A stretch of DNA of 64,000 bases from Gaertneriomyces semiglobifer (GCA_025558075.1 JAHLKF010000004.1:62001-126000), one strand, 5' to 3'; counted from the first letter of the stretch, positions 20,044-31,833 are shown. Notes: generated by a model not told the origin, from the letters alone. Made by a program: numbers and translations.

Positions 20044-20440
20044 GCTTTGGCATATTCTGCCAGATTTGCCGAAGGCGTGGAGCGTAAGAAGCCGCTCGAA
20101 TGTTGGTCGTCTAAATCGTCTGCAGATACTTTCTCCTGGCATCTTCGCAGCATTGCGGTGATTGATCTCCATGCAACAAGGCAACTTTACCGATCTGACA
20201 ATCGCCGAAAAAAGTCGGGAGGGTCCCTTGAAATCGCCGCGGGACCGTAACGCAGCTGAAAGTGCGCAGGAAGTGGTGGTAAGGTGGCATGCTTGGTTTC
20301 TTGCCTGTGTGAATTCATAAATAGTATTCAAACTTCTACCAGTTCGAAAGCGCGGTCAATGGCCACGCCATATTGCATATCATTGGTCTCTAAAGTCCAA
20401 GTAGAAAACAGCGCAATTGCCTTGGAGCTGCTCAATCTCG

Positions 20441-21388
20441 ATGGGCCTCGAGCGGACAAGATTGATCTCAGTATGCAGTTCATATCCTGGTGCAAACGAT
20501 TCAAGGCGAAATTCAATGAACGGGCTCACGTTGTTTGATCTCGGACGTTGGCTCGTCGATCATTCCGAACGGAAGACGCTAACTTTGGACTTGCTGGCTA
20601 CTCGTTTCATAAATGACACGCATCTGGCCATTTTGTTCAATGCAAATCAGCCATGTTTGAGCGCGGTGCTTCGAGACCTTGCGTATGTTGGTGAGTTCCT
20701 TTTCGAAGCATGCATCTCCACACCGCGCGCAGATGTCGCGTTGTCTGTCGAGTCTGTGAAAGGCATTGGTAAGACGTATTTAAGCAGCGCTGCCGGGGCG
20801 ATGAGGTCGGCGAGTCGCCGTGATTCTGGCGTTGATTGCAGCTTGGAAGATAATGTCAAAAGGAACGACAATCTTGTCGACAGTTCTACCACTGAACGAA
20901 CGTCAACTGGCGAACCAAGCGCAGTCTCCCGGATTACGGCAGATGCCATTGACATTCCAACACGAAGTACTGGGACCAGCAAGAGCCTTTGGGCTGAAAG
21001 CTTCAATGCCTTGGGCGTGGAGTCTAGTCTTGGGCATTGTCATCAACGCGTGAAACTCGTTGGGAGCTCAAGCATCCAAAACAAGCAACATTACTTGGGC
21101 CGAGAGGGAGTCATTTTGGGAGCGCAGGGGTCCGGCTGGTTCAAAATCAGATTGGATGGGGGCGAGGAGGTTTCTTGGCGAGGGAAGAAAAATTTGGAAA
21201 TTGTGAAATCCGAGAGCGTTTCTCGGGTGATACTCCTTGGAGGTTCGAACACCCAAAGCAAACAGCAGCATGTTGGCAAAAAGGGTGTGATCTTGGAAGC
21301 GCGAAAGGGCGGATGGTTCAAAATCGGTTTGGATGAGGGCGGTGAGATCTTTTGGCAAGGCAAGAGAAACATGGAACCTGTGAATTGA
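20441..21388 (+). CDS. protein with two tandem KOW/SH3-like repeats
   Basis: Open frame of about 315 residues (ATG 20441; a second in-frame ATG at 20516 is equally possible). The C-terminal 115 residues are two copies of a module of about 59 residues beginning RVKLVG and RVILLG. Each has the pattern VG-K/R-x-GVIL…GGWFKI-x-LD-x-G-G-E-x-x-W-x-GK-x-N-(L/M)-E. The G-x-V-I…W-F-x-V-x-L pattern and the spacing suggest a small beta barrel like a KOW or Tudor/SH3 fold. The upstream 200 residues are low complexity with S and T and may include non-coding sequence. Modules of this sort usually bind RNA, ribosome or protein tails; here that is inference. Confidence 0.5.
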   Translation: MGLERTRLISVCSSYPGANDSRRNSMNGLTLFDLGRWLVDHSERKTLTLDLLATRFINDTHLAILFNANQPCLSAVLRDLAYVGEFLFEACISTPRADVALSVESVKGIGKTYLSSAAGAMRSASRRDSGVDCSLEDNVKRNDNLVDSSTTERTSTGEPSAVSRITADAIDIPTRSTGTSKSLWAESFNALGVESSLGHCHQRVKLVGSSSIQNKQHYLGREGVILGAQGSGWFKIRLDGGEEVSWRGKKNLEIVKSESVSRVILLGGSNTQSKQQHVGKKGVILEARKGGWFKIGLDEGGEIFWQGKRNMEPVN

Positions 21389-22873
21389 AATGAGTGCAGT
21401 TTGAGGACAGTTAGAATAGTTCTACGTAGTTTTAGAGGATTAGCTTTTACGATTAGTTTCTGTAGTTGCATGTGTACCGCCTGCACAGCCGTTGGAATAG
21501 CTGAATTGAGGATGAACGCGCGAGGCCAAATTCACACAACTCCTTGAACTCCTCCTGCACGAAGCACGATGACAGTATCCCGTGCCATTAATTTCCACAG
21601 ATAATTATTATCGCAGCCTCTGAGCCTCCAGATCCAAGCCGGAAGCGAGCGAGCCGTCCCATAAGTCTGTTCCATGGAGGTCATCAGAAAGTGGACATGG
21701 AATGATGGCCATGCCGTGCCCGCGTCGAATTAGAACCACCAGGCGTTTGCGATCGTTCCGCCAAGGGGCACATTGAAGGTCCTTTTACTTCTCATAACTC
21801 GGCACACTGCCGCAATCCATCATTCTGTTACATTCAAAGGCTCAATTGAATATTAAACATTCAAAGTTTTAAACGGCGAGAGCCTCACTTGGCAAGTTGG
21901 CTTTCGTCGATGGTCACTTGCGTGCGTGGGAGCCTTTTTGAAGGAACATGGGAATTTCCAGAAGTTCGAAGGAGGAGTCCGAACGCCGGGACATGGGAGT
22001 TTTGCGCGTTATCTCCACATCAGTGATGAGTCGGGAGCGTGTGACGAACTGAGACCGGACCGCGTTTCCTTTCTTTCCTTTTTGATTTTCCCCGACACAC
22101 AACTGGCCGTTGCCACGAATTCGCAATTGGATGGGATGCGGCGTGTCACGGACAAAACGCATCATTTGTTTCCCAGGTCCGCGGTTCGCCGTCGTCGCAA
22201 TCATAAATTTTACATGACAAGAAAACGTTAGACGCGGCGTTGGGCGGAAAAAAGACAAGACGCAACAGCGCATTACGTATCCCAATTCCCATCCCGCGAA
22301 GTGTTGGATTCTGCGTACACATGTGCTGGCTGGTGCTAATATCAGTACCGCTAATATCGATACACACACACACACATATCCGGGATCCAAATGGCTTGTT
22401 GTGCGCCCCCCCCGCTCGAACTACACAACACGATGCGATGCCAATTGCCCCCACGGTATTATCATCTGTCAAGATCAACGCCGTCAAAAAGTTCTACCCA
22501 CCGAGCCGTGTCACCACCACCGCCCGTGTGTGGAATCCCAGTGTCTGCGGAGGCGAAAAGCCAAGTCCCCCGTTGGCAACTGGGAAAAAAAGCTCGGGTA
22601 TTTTTTTGCCAGATTCCCAAGTGACAAAGAAAGACTCGGAGGCAATCCGCAGGTTCCCCCACACACTTCCCGCACCCTGCGTTCCCACAGCGTATAAATT
22701 AAAAAGAACGCAGCATCCCACCTTCGTCGGCTTCACACTTGCATACACACACACACACAACACACACAGGCAGACTTATTATTGTGCAGTAGCTGGTTCT
22801 ACTTGCTCCCTTCTCACGTAATCCGTATTTAGATAAATTTACCTAGCTACTAATCACAAATACCCACATAATC
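21389..22873. other. long intergenic region with CA microsatellites
   Basis: No gene supported. Short (CA)n tracts lie near 22362-22378 and 22744-22770. The last 200 bp are C-rich and end in a TATA box, the likely promoter of the next gene. Confidence 0.5.
22693..22700 (+). promoter_or_regulatory. TATA box of LPMO-like gene
   Basis: TATAAATT, 174 bp before the ATG, in an otherwise C/A-rich leader. Confidence 0.55.
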
Positions 22874-23863
22874 ATGCGCAGCACGATCACCGCCATCCTG
22901 CTCATCGTGTCGGCATCGGCCACCAATGCACACATGATGCTCAACCATCCTACCGTATGGGGTATCTCCCAGCCGTTGGAGAACCCTCTCACAGAACGCT
23001 CTTCCAACTTTTTCTGCCACGGTCAAAGTAAATCCGCCGGCAAGGGCAAGCTCGCCCTCGAGGCTGGCAAGACCGTCTCTCTTCCCGTCACTTGCGGTGA
23101 AGCCGTCAACAACCGTGGTAACGCCTACAACATCTGTAAAAATGACATGGCTGCCGTCCACAACGGTGGTGGATGTGCCCTTTCCATTGCTCAGAAATCA
23201 AATGGCGCATCCGTTTACGACTTTGTCGTCATGTCGGCCAACCACGACTGCCCAAAGAACAACTTTGGTTCCGTGGATTTCAAAATGCCCGCAAACCTCC
23301 CAGCTTGTGATGACTGTGTCTGTTCTTGGACTTGGATTCCCGACCAAGCTGCCAACGAAATGTACATGAACTGCTTCTCTTGCAGTGTCAAGTCCAACAC
23401 TCGTGGTTCTCTTCCCCTTAAGCGCGCTCAGAACACCCTTCTCAAAGATCATCTCTTTGCTGTCCCCGGTTTCCCGGCTCGCGGTGGTAACCGTCCCTTG
23501 TACAAGCGCGTCCTCCCCAACGGTGCCCTCAAACTGACCGTTCAAGCTTCTGCCGGTGGGTCAAACCGTATCGCCGGCTTTGACGAACTGGCTCCTACTG
23601 CTGGCTTCAACGAGACCGAAATCGCTGATGAAGGCACTGTCGATGATGCTCCGATCGATGATACCAGCGCGACCGCAGAAACCCCCGCCACCACCGAGAT
23701 CTCTGCTGCCGTTCCTGCTCCGGCCGGTAGCCAGCCGACCGCAACTCCTCCTACAGCCTCAGGAGAAAAGAACGAACTCCCCGTGTCCGGCGCCACCGGG
23801 TCCATCAGCGGTCTCAGCAGTGCTGCCGCCGTGGTTCTCGCCGCGTCCCTCTTTGCCATTTAG
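22874..23863 (+). CDS. GPI-anchored LPMO-like copper protein
   Basis: 329 residues, single exon. The signal peptide (residues 1-19, ending ATNA) is followed directly by His20 (HMMLNHPTVWG). An N-terminal histidine after cleavage is the hallmark of the copper histidine brace in lytic polysaccharide monooxygenases. A second candidate ligand is His124 in SANHDCP, and there are many cysteines (about residues 48-170) for disulfides, with a CSWTWIPDQAANEMYMNC segment as in fungal chitin-active (AA11-like / LPMO_10-like) enzymes. The catalytic-size domain ends near residue 180. A serine/threonine/proline-rich stalk follows, then a hydrophobic tail (GLSSAAAVVLAASLFAI) typical of a GPI signal. Likely at the cell surface, acting on chitin or another wall glycan, or as a copper-binding surface protein like the related X325/BIM1 family. 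I cannot choose between these. Confidence 0.75.
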   Translation: MRSTITAILLIVSASATNAHMMLNHPTVWGISQPLENPLTERSSNFFCHGQSKSAGKGKLALEAGKTVSLPVTCGEAVNNRGNAYNICKNDMAAVHNGGGCALSIAQKSNGASVYDFVVMSANHDCPKNNFGSVDFKMPANLPACDDCVCSWTWIPDQAANEMYMNCFSCSVKSNTRGSLPLKRAQNTLLKDHLFAVPGFPARGGNRPLYKRVLPNGALKLTVQASAGGSNRIAGFDELAPTAGFNETEIADEGTVDDAPIDDTSATAETPATTEISAAVPAPAGSQPTATPPTASGEKNELPVSGATGSISGLSSAAAVVLAASLFAI

Positions 23864-24112
23864 AGTGTGCATCGAAGGATTGTAGTGGTTGTGTTATTAT
23901 TTATATTTATGTATATCAGTGATGGAAGATGGACGTTTGCAACGGCGTAGGACTTTTGGCGTATGCGAGAACACCTGTAGTTGTTTGTTTGTTTGCTACC
24001 TATCCTAGTAAAACAAGGACGTTTTTGAACACTTCCTATAATTTTAAACACTTCCTATAATGAAAATAAATTCTTTGTTCATGGTACACGACTCCTTTTC
24101 ACGACCATGTCA

Positions 24113-24883
24113 TTATACGTCGGTTGCTTTCTTTTGTTTCTTCTTTCGGTCTTTCTTTTTGAGATTGGACATACCCAAGCGTGTGATGGTCGTGTACTGC
24201 GAGAGAAACGCACTAGTACTACTTCCAGGAGCAACGAGCGTAGAAATCTTTGTTTTTGATGTGTGGGCGCGGAATAGGACTCCATACGTTGTCTCGCTGG
24301 AGCTTTTATTCGTGTTGGCTACATCCTGGGCTTCAGCTTTTGCTTTGGATTTTGGACTTTGGTATGCATCTATTGGTTTTAGTTTAGTGCGGCACAACAA
24401 AGGAGTCAGCCAATCGAACAGAGACTCGGACGAAAGCATAGGATGTTTTCAAACACCTACATCTCTTCATCGTCACGTATACACTTCCGCTAGGTGATGT
24501 GTATAGCGATTGGAGGGTTGTCAGGAACTGACACGCGCAAGATACGGGCGTAGATTGTAGGAGCATAAATTTAGCAGAATGCAAGAATGCATTCAGATAT
24601 TTCAGGGATCGTTGTGTTGGTTGTGGTCGTGAACAAAAGCCCAGCGATCGAAGCATCACCAGGTTCGTATAATCATCGGAAGTGGGTCATTGAGGAAAAT
24701 AGTTGCGAAAGTGGATTCACCGAAAACATCGCAACAAGCACCAAGTCGGGGAGTGAAAGGGAGATAGATTGAGGCAGAGCAAGGGAGACAGAGAGAGTGG
24801 ACTGGTCAGCTCACCCTGTTGCACAAGAGGAAAGCAATGTTCGCATCAAGCTCAATTACCTGGTCGTTAGAAAGCAGTACCAT
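24113..24883 (-). CDS. SRP14: signal recognition particle 14-kDa subunit
   Basis: Three exons with closing phases: 24883-24860, 24527-24461 and 24369-24113, giving 115 residues. The first exon encodes only MVLLSNDQ. The second continues FLTTLQSLYTSPSGSVYVTMKR and the third ends SKTKISTLV…LGMSNLKKKDRKKKQKK. These match the SRP14 pattern (MVLLEND-x-FL…SGSV…KKISTVV…M-x-x-LKK(R/K)DKK with a basic tail). SRP14 pairs with SRP9 or SRP21 in the Alu domain that slows translation while the ribosome is delivered to the ER. Introns have branch-like CTAAAC before the CAATAG acceptor. A linker rich in K, S and A after the second exon is longer than in animals. Confidence 0.85.
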
Positions 24884-25643
24884 CTTTGCGTTCCCTCTCG
24901 ACTTGGCTTTGCCGAAAGTGATAGTCTATAGGCGATGTTGAAGCGTAGGCTCAGACACTCAGCAATTCAACTTGGTTATTATTTCACGACCGTTTGCGCC
25001 TAATTTATTGATTAAAGTGTCGATATATTGATAAGTAAACGTCGCGGCATGGACGGTTAGAAGCAGCTGTGAGCTAAATTGATGGAGCGACCTCAACATC
25101 CAACATTATGTGTTCCGCAACATATCGACCTGACCATTATTGCTTCTAGTGACTTCAGTTGACGCTGCAGCGCCGGTGCCATTATTGTTCAAGATCAAGT
25201 TCGAGACAGTAGTCTGCGACATTGTGCACCATTGGACCTGTTATGTACCCACACACGCCAAAGCTTCTCCCGAAAACGAAATAGGAGAAACTCTAGCTGT
25301 ATCTATTCGAACGGACGGCTACGCTTTGTCCGCTTTGTCCGCAAGCGTTTCGCCGCTCTCGTCGTCAAGTTTGCAGCGCTGCTCAGCAATGCTTCGTGAC
25401 CGTGCCGCCCTTCGGGAGAGCGGAGCTAAATATAGTAACTGTGCCGCGCGGACGGGTGGCACAGTATGTTGAGGGCGTCGCCACCTTTTCGCCTTTGTTT
25501 CCATCTTTGATCTGGCAACCTGCGCGTATAAATAGAGCAGCACGCACGTCGTCCCTCTGCCATCGCCTTGTCCAGCAACAATCCACTCTGCCTTCAACAT
25601 TATCAAGTAGCCTTCTCGGTTCACCCACGCAAATCGAACAAAA
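24884..25643. other. divergent intergenic region
   Basis: Lies between SRP14 (minus) and the DM13 gene (plus) and probably holds both promoters. No gene seen. Confidence 0.5.
25527..25534 (+). promoter_or_regulatory. TATA box of DM13-domain gene
   Basis: TATAAATA, 117 bp upstream of the ATG; a strong consensus. Confidence 0.7.
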
Positions 25644-26300
25644 ATGCGTTTCTTAGTCGCTCTTTCCGTTGTTCTCCCCCTTTTCGCCGCCATGCCCTTG
25701 GTTCGCGGTGTCGCGTGCAACCTTGACGAGGACACCAAGGCCTTCAAGGGCCTGACTGCACCTGTGGTACAGGTCGCGTCCCACTATCGTACGTACTGCG
25801 TGCAACTTTTGTGTTGACTTTGAGCTAGTGCTGACTGCCTCGTTTCCACAGCTGACCGCCCTGACCACAAGCTCCAAATCAGCGGCACCGTCGAGATTCT
25901 TGACGGATGCAACTTTGTTGTCCGTAACTTCACATACTTCCCACAATACGATGCCCGCGTGGACTGGTTCGGTCGATGGGGTAATAACGACAATGCTATC
26001 CGCGTCTCGGAACCTGTTGGTGCTAGCTACCTTCAGGACTCGCCCATTACTAAGCTTACTGGAGACGGTACAGGAGCTAGTTTCCACGACTTTGATACCT
26101 TGGTTCTGTTCTCCAATGAAAGGCGGTTCGTCTTGGCGACTGCGACGTTCGACCAGTTGAAAAAGAAGGATGATGACAAGTCTCCTAACGTTGATGGCAA
26201 AGGAAACTCAACCGATAAGAGTGCAGCAACGAGCGTAGGGCGGTATGCCGGTGTTTTGGCAGCGGCAGCAGCCGCTGGTGCAGCTGCAGTCGCTCTGTAA
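25644..26300 (+). CDS. secreted GPI-anchored DM13-domain protein
   Basis: Two exons, 25644-25788 and 25852-26300 (63-nt intron GTACGT...CCACAG), 197 residues. Signal peptide at residues 1-22 (VVLPLFAAMPLVRG). The body carries HKLQISGTVEILDGCNFVVRNFTYFP, VDWFGRWG, a loop, then HDFDTLVLFSNERRFVLATATF, matching the DM13 domain (a DOMON-related beta fold proposed to bind a redox cofactor or cytochrome-like partner). The C terminus is a short charged stalk followed by an alanine-rich hydrophobic tail, a GPI-anchor signal. Likely a wall or plasma-membrane surface protein. Substrate unknown. Confidence 0.75.
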
Positions 26301-26716
26301 AGATAGACATTGCATTTTTATTAGATAGTATGTATAGATAGAAGTTGTCCAGTTAGCATATGGCAATTAGTGTTAGGATAGGTAGAACACTCAGTAGTGC
26401 AATTAATTATTAAGTTTGATGTATGCTTTGAAGTACATTCAATTTTTTCTTTCTATACATTGCGCCATTTCCGCTCTAAAGCAGACCTAGACCGGGCTGG
26501 GTGATTATGAGCAACTTCAGTAGGTCAATGGGTAATTCACATGAAATTTACAGTGTCGTCTAATGGGAGGTCAGATGAAGTCTGCCCTGGCGTTGGCAGC
26601 GCTTCTTACGTGTGATGAACTAGAATTCATCTTATCTATGAATGAAAAAAAAACACACCAAAATGTATTGCACGATTACGATAATGATTGTCAGCGTTTT
26701 TGTCTAGTTTTCAGCT
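26301..26716. other. convergent intergenic region
   Basis: A/T-rich 3' flanks of two convergent genes. No gene, and no strong hairpin noticed. Confidence 0.5.
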
Positions 26717-27109
26717 TTACAGTCCCCGTAAAAAGCTTAAGCCCGGCATACTACTTGCACCTTGAAATTTCTTCGACGGTTTTTCGCTCAATTGCTGCGA
26801 CGATCCTGGTGCGGGAGCCGATTCTTTGGCAGACCGCGGGATGTTGCTCGTGCTGGGGCCCGCGTTGGCGTTGGAACTCGCATTGGAAGCAATCACCTCG
26901 CTGGAGGTCCAACCTTTGTTCCGTCTGCCGAGGGTTTCACTCGACTTTTTACGGAACATGGTAAAGTGCCGCGATGGTGCCGAGTCATTCAGCTGGTCGC
27001 TCGACTTTGTATCGCGGCCAGAAAGCAGGTTTCTGAGTGTTGATCCGACTTTGTTTGATTGATGCGATTTCCCTGCCGATTTCGGTGCGGGTTGACTTGG
27101 CGGTTTTGG

Positions 27110-27147
<38 letters not shown>

Positions 27148-30100
27148 GCTGCGGTTGGTTTTGTTGCTGTTGTTGTTGTGCTGCCAGTTCCTTTTCGGTG
27201 CTGGCGGTGTGATCTTGCGATGCACCTGCACGTTCTTCGCTATCTGACCCGCGCCTCAGCCAATTCAAACGGCTACGTAGGGAGCCATGATTGGATTCTT
27301 GACGTCCTCGGGAGACCGTCGCGTTGTTTGAACCGGAACCAGCAATGGCTGATGTGGATGCAGGCGGTGGCGGTGCCGCCACGTCGGATTGCTGCGATCG
27401 CTGTTCGGAAGGTTGCTTCGGATGGTGAAGCTTGTCTTCGTCCTCTTCCATCGCCGCAATTGCACTGGACAGTAAACCATCTTGGTATGTCTGAGGATAT
27501 AGAGGTGAAACTGCATCCCGATATAGTGATGATGACAATGCTGTCGCCGGGCCCGTCCCTGTGCCTCCGCGGCCTCCCGACAAGGTGCGCGGCTTGGTGT
27601 GACGTACAGTTGCAGGCGCAGATGCGGGCATTGGAGGAAGCGGTGGAGGCGGTGGAGTCGGCGTGGCATGTAACGGGGAAGTATTGATAAGCGTGGTGGC
27701 CATGGATGTGAGCGGGTTGATCGCCTCAATCTCCTGATCCGCCGAATATTCGGGAAAGTATTCATCTGTAAGATTCGTTGCTTCTCGCGGGTGTTGTTGA
27801 GCAGAAGGCGGAAAGGCTTGAAGCGAGTCGTCCACCAAGAGATCGGTACTCGAAGAGGCGAGTGCTACGGGTGGTAAAACAGGAGGAAGTGCGGTAGGAT
27901 CCTCGTCTGTTTGGTGTTGCTGCGCGGCAGCATGCAGCTTCTCCATAATAGGAATCAGTCGTAGCAGCACGGGATCCCCGTTGGCTCGAATTTGCGGTTC
28001 AATGGCTTCCCATTTCTCTGCAATACATTGATATAATATGGCCGATTCACGTCGCAGGTCTACGCGAGGTTTAGGGCATGGTGGTGTCCCCTTGCCTTCC
28101 GGTGGTGTCGAGATGCGATTGATGAATGCCCTCATTGGCTCCAGGTTCATGTGAATCCACTGATTGCAAGGTGCCATGTGGGGTTCCTTCCCCTCGAACT
28201 CCGACAAGTTGGCCAAATTTTGCAGAATCTTGGCAATTAGGGTCAAGGTGCGTGCCGTTACAGCGTCAGGGTGATCCGACATTAAACCAAAAAGCTTGGG
28301 ATTCAATATCGCAGGAACAAAAAACCTCAAAAAAATAAACCCAGAAACGGCAGCGTATTTGTACTTGGCATCCGGAAACTTTTCCCCTGCTGCATCCGCC
28401 ATATCGGAGAACACAGCTATCAGCTCTATAGGGCACCGGTCTGCTGAATTCTGAATGGCCTCCCAGAAGATCGTTACATGATTGAGGAGCCGCTTCCAAT
28501 GCCGCTTGAGCAGGTCCGTTTCTTTCCCCTGTGGTAACCGGGTAGGGTCGACTTCACAACTATCTTTGGAAGTATAAATGCCTTTTATCAGAGAAGAGAG
28601 CGTTGTATGCAGGTATTCTGTGCCTATGAGCTTCATGTAGTTGTCCACAATTTTGGTAGCTACGGAGTTGCCCCGGAAGATGATGTTCGGGTCGTCTGTG
28701 ATGCAAAAAAGTTCAACAACGTAGAGCAATGGACGCAACCACCGTAAATAAACTTTCCCTTGTACACTTACCGGTGGTCTCGATTTCCAACCTGGTCAGG
28801 GTTTTTGCTCCCTCGACATCCTTGTTGTGGGCCACAAAGATATGGATCAACGTCTTCGCATACTCTTCTTTTTGTGTACCAAGCATATTCCCAATAAATC
28901 TAGCGCAAGTTAAGCTGTCTTCAGTAATTGTCTCCAAAAATTCCTCATACAATGCCATAGGAAGTGACTGTTCATTCGTCAGTACATAGGCAATGCGCAC
29001 AGCGCCAACAGGATCAGATGACCCTGTAGACGTGCGTGAAAATGGCCTAATTTGATACCATTCCTCTATTCGCTTATTTGTCTTCAATTTTGACAAGTTG
29101 ATCGACACATATCCAATCTCGGAGTCCTTTTTCCCAGTCCCACCCGCATTGAAAAACAATAGCCTTAGTCGGCTTCGACATGGAGGAATGTCACTGAACC
29201 GGAACTCTTCGCCCCAAAATGGCGATTCTCCGCTTCGCATCCCCGTCCGCGCCTGTTTAACATCATTGAAGAGAACGATACAATACGGGCTCACGATCTT
29301 GCCGCCCGAGCTGAGTCGCAAATCTTTGGCTTCCATAACCCATAAGCACATGGAACGGACCAGCTTGCGGTTCTTGTTCTCTGCTGCCGGTTCTGATTCT
29401 GATCCGTCAACAGACCAGTTGCTGTAATTGTGTGTCCCGTATACACTGGAGCAGACATCGCAGCAATGGCAGAACTGCCTCAGCGCGTGTATCCATTCTG
29501 CCTTGTCGTTCGCTGACTCCGCAATGATATTGTATGTCACTTTCCCCGATCCACTCGAAGCCGCCGAAGTCGCTCCTGAATGTAGAAAGGTGCTGGTGCC
29601 CCCAAGTGTACCAGCAGCTCCACCACTTCCGTTGTGACCCAAACCGTCACCTTTCCCAGGGCGTGCCTCCATAATTAACTGAAAGCAATGCGCCCGGCCA
29701 AAGTAACTATCGTCCACACTATAAACCTGGCATGCACTCAAAGTGATAATCTCAGTTGGTGATTCTGAATCTTCGCCATCAAAACCATACAGCAGTCGAT
29801 CTTCCGCCATCAAGACATAGTAGTTGCCGGTCCACCCGGGAGAATTATCGCCACGCTTGACATAAACTCTGCCGGCTTTAAGCGGGTTTAACAGTGAGCG
29901 CACACTGACTGTGTTGAAGTCGCGTTCCTCGCTTTTGAAATGAACATCGGCAAAAACGGAAATGTCTTTGCTAATGTCAACTTGCGCAAGTTGCTTTTCA
30001 ATTATTCGTGCGAAGGATGCGTGCGTTTCAGTGGTAAGTGTTGTAAGTGAGGCGTAAGAGGCCATAAGTTTGCGTATTTCCTCCAGCCTTTTTTGCTCGT

Positions 30101-30972
30101 AAGCTCTGATTTCCTATTTGAGTGATACGGTTTGACGCGAAATATGAGGCAGCGATTGACAATGGGTTTGCGAACAGAACATATGAGAGCCGAACGAGGC
30201 ACGTGAACCGTACCACACACTTCCTACCTTATGCAGCTGGGGTAAATGCATTTCATAAAATCTTTGTTGTGCATTCTTCTTATAATCTTCGCACGCCCTT
30301 AACTGTTCAACGGCTCGTTCTACCCGCTCAACGGCACTCCCAGCCTTGGCCTGCAGGCGATCCAGATCCCTTTTCCCACGCGTGTCAACCTTTAACTGTG
30401 CCTTGCTGACCGCATCCACTGCCTCACTCGCCGCCAGTTGAGCCGCGTCAAATTCTTGTTTCGCATGACGATACTCTGTGTATGCATCTTGTAAATGGTG
30501 CGTAATCTGTCGCCCTTTCTCCAGAATTTGCTTCCGAAAATCATCCATCTCCTGCACTGCGGCTTGCAGAGGGAGAATGACTACGCGTTCCATTTCCCGT
30601 GCTGTTTGGATGTGCGAGTCCGCTACCCCCGTTATGTGGTCGATGACATTGTACACGCCCGTCCAGAACGACATGGAGAGAAGCACTTGCTCTGTGCTTG
30701 TAGAGGATGCGCCGGTGACAGACTGCGTTTGGAAGTCCTTGTTTGCAATGGGCCGTAAGCCACTCCATGCTGAGCGTTGATATTGCTGGCAAAGATCGGC
30801 TAGGAACCCAAACTTAGTACGTTAGGAACACAGTAACTGGTAAGACCGTGGACTCACCTAGTGCATCTCCGTAATCTTGCTCAATCTGCCGCTTCTTCTT
30901 CAAAAACGCTGTTAACTCCCGGCATTGGCGCGTGCTCTCCTCCGTAAAGGAAGCTATACTTGATAGGCCCAT
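26717..30972 (-). CDS. F-BAR / PH / C2 / RasGAP protein
   Basis: Exons 30972-30858, 30799-30228, 30113-28772 and 28695-26717 close in phase (introns 58, 114 and 76 nt), giving about 1335 residues from the ATG at 30972. Coding-like sequence (NFLQSLA) continues upstream to an acceptor-like site, so an extra 5' exon may exist. Domains in order: F-BAR (CRELTAFLKKKRQIEQDYGDAL, then a long coiled coil ending about residue 230); PH (GRVYVKRGDNSPGW…AEWIHALRQF); C2 (VSPYCIVLFNDVKQARTG); RasGAP with finger loop NIIFRGNSVATK and FLR motif FIFLRFFVPAILNPK. A long disordered tail has polyQ and proline runs. RasGAPs switch off Ras by GTP hydrolysis; F-BAR, PH and C2 bind curved or charged membrane. It would therefore localise Ras inactivation to membrane domains such as sites of polar growth or endocytosis. 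Confidence 0.9.
27108..27148. repeat. trinucleotide repeat coding polyglutamine
   Basis: About thirteen TTG/CAA triplets in the RasGAP gene, read as glutamine on the minus strand; pure CAA, so prone to length change. Confidence 0.9.
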
Positions 30973-31833
30973 TGCGAGAGATTGCAAAAAATTCCTCCGT
31001 CTGATAACTCTACGTGCCCGCGCACGGTTTGTGGTCACCTCGTCGGGGAATCAGCGTCAACTAAGGAATTTCTAAATATAGTAATTCCATTATCGCTCCC
31101 TAACTTATAATTGGTACTACCAGACGAAAGAAGTATATGTTAATTAGGGCAGAAATCCCGGCGGGCTCCGTTCCACATCAGATCCATCACCCAACGACTA
31201 ACGGATAGTGGACGACAGAAGTTAGGCTCAAACTATAAAAACGTCTCATATTACATCTGCCGCACCTTGGAAGATGAAGGAGCAACGGTTGATTGTTAGC
31301 CGTCCATTACCATGCCTTCCTTCCGTTAAACTCGAGGTTCTGAAGCGTGGGAACGTATGGCCTCTGAATTGAATTGAATACTCGCCGTCGTTTTCTCACA
31401 AAAGACTGGCAATGCATTGACGCGTTTATTACGTAATCGGATTCCGCTCAAGTCCACGCGCAGAATGAGGCATTGGGAGAGGCTTGTTCACCAAACGCTC
31501 ACGTTCTCATTCTGAGCATGGGTTGGCTATTGAATGGACGTCAATTAATATACCCTTCAAAGTCAGGCAGGGCAAGCCTTCGCAATTGACCCCGTCAACC
31601 ACGTCGTAGGGTCATGGCATCGGAGCAACAGCGAGGCACTCACGAGGACGACTTGTCAATCATAGCACGTCACCAATGAGACTAAGGTACAGAGAGTTTA
31701 TGATAAAGCAGCGTGTTCGACCATATGCTCCCTCGCTTCCTCTGCATTGGGTGTATATAGTTTGGTGGTTACATTTAATCCTTGCTGCAAGTTGTAATCA
31801 CATCATAAGGAAGCGAGAGGATAAACATAAAGA
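30973..31833. other. divergent intergenic region
   Basis: Between the RasGAP gene (minus) and the tetraspanin (plus). May hide a short 5' exon of the RasGAP gene near 30973-31010. No separate gene seen. Confidence 0.5.

Noticed and set aside
27037..27687. Plus-strand ORF with a long valine/leucine run
   Set aside because: Reverse reading of the polyglutamine CAA tract in the RasGAP gene.
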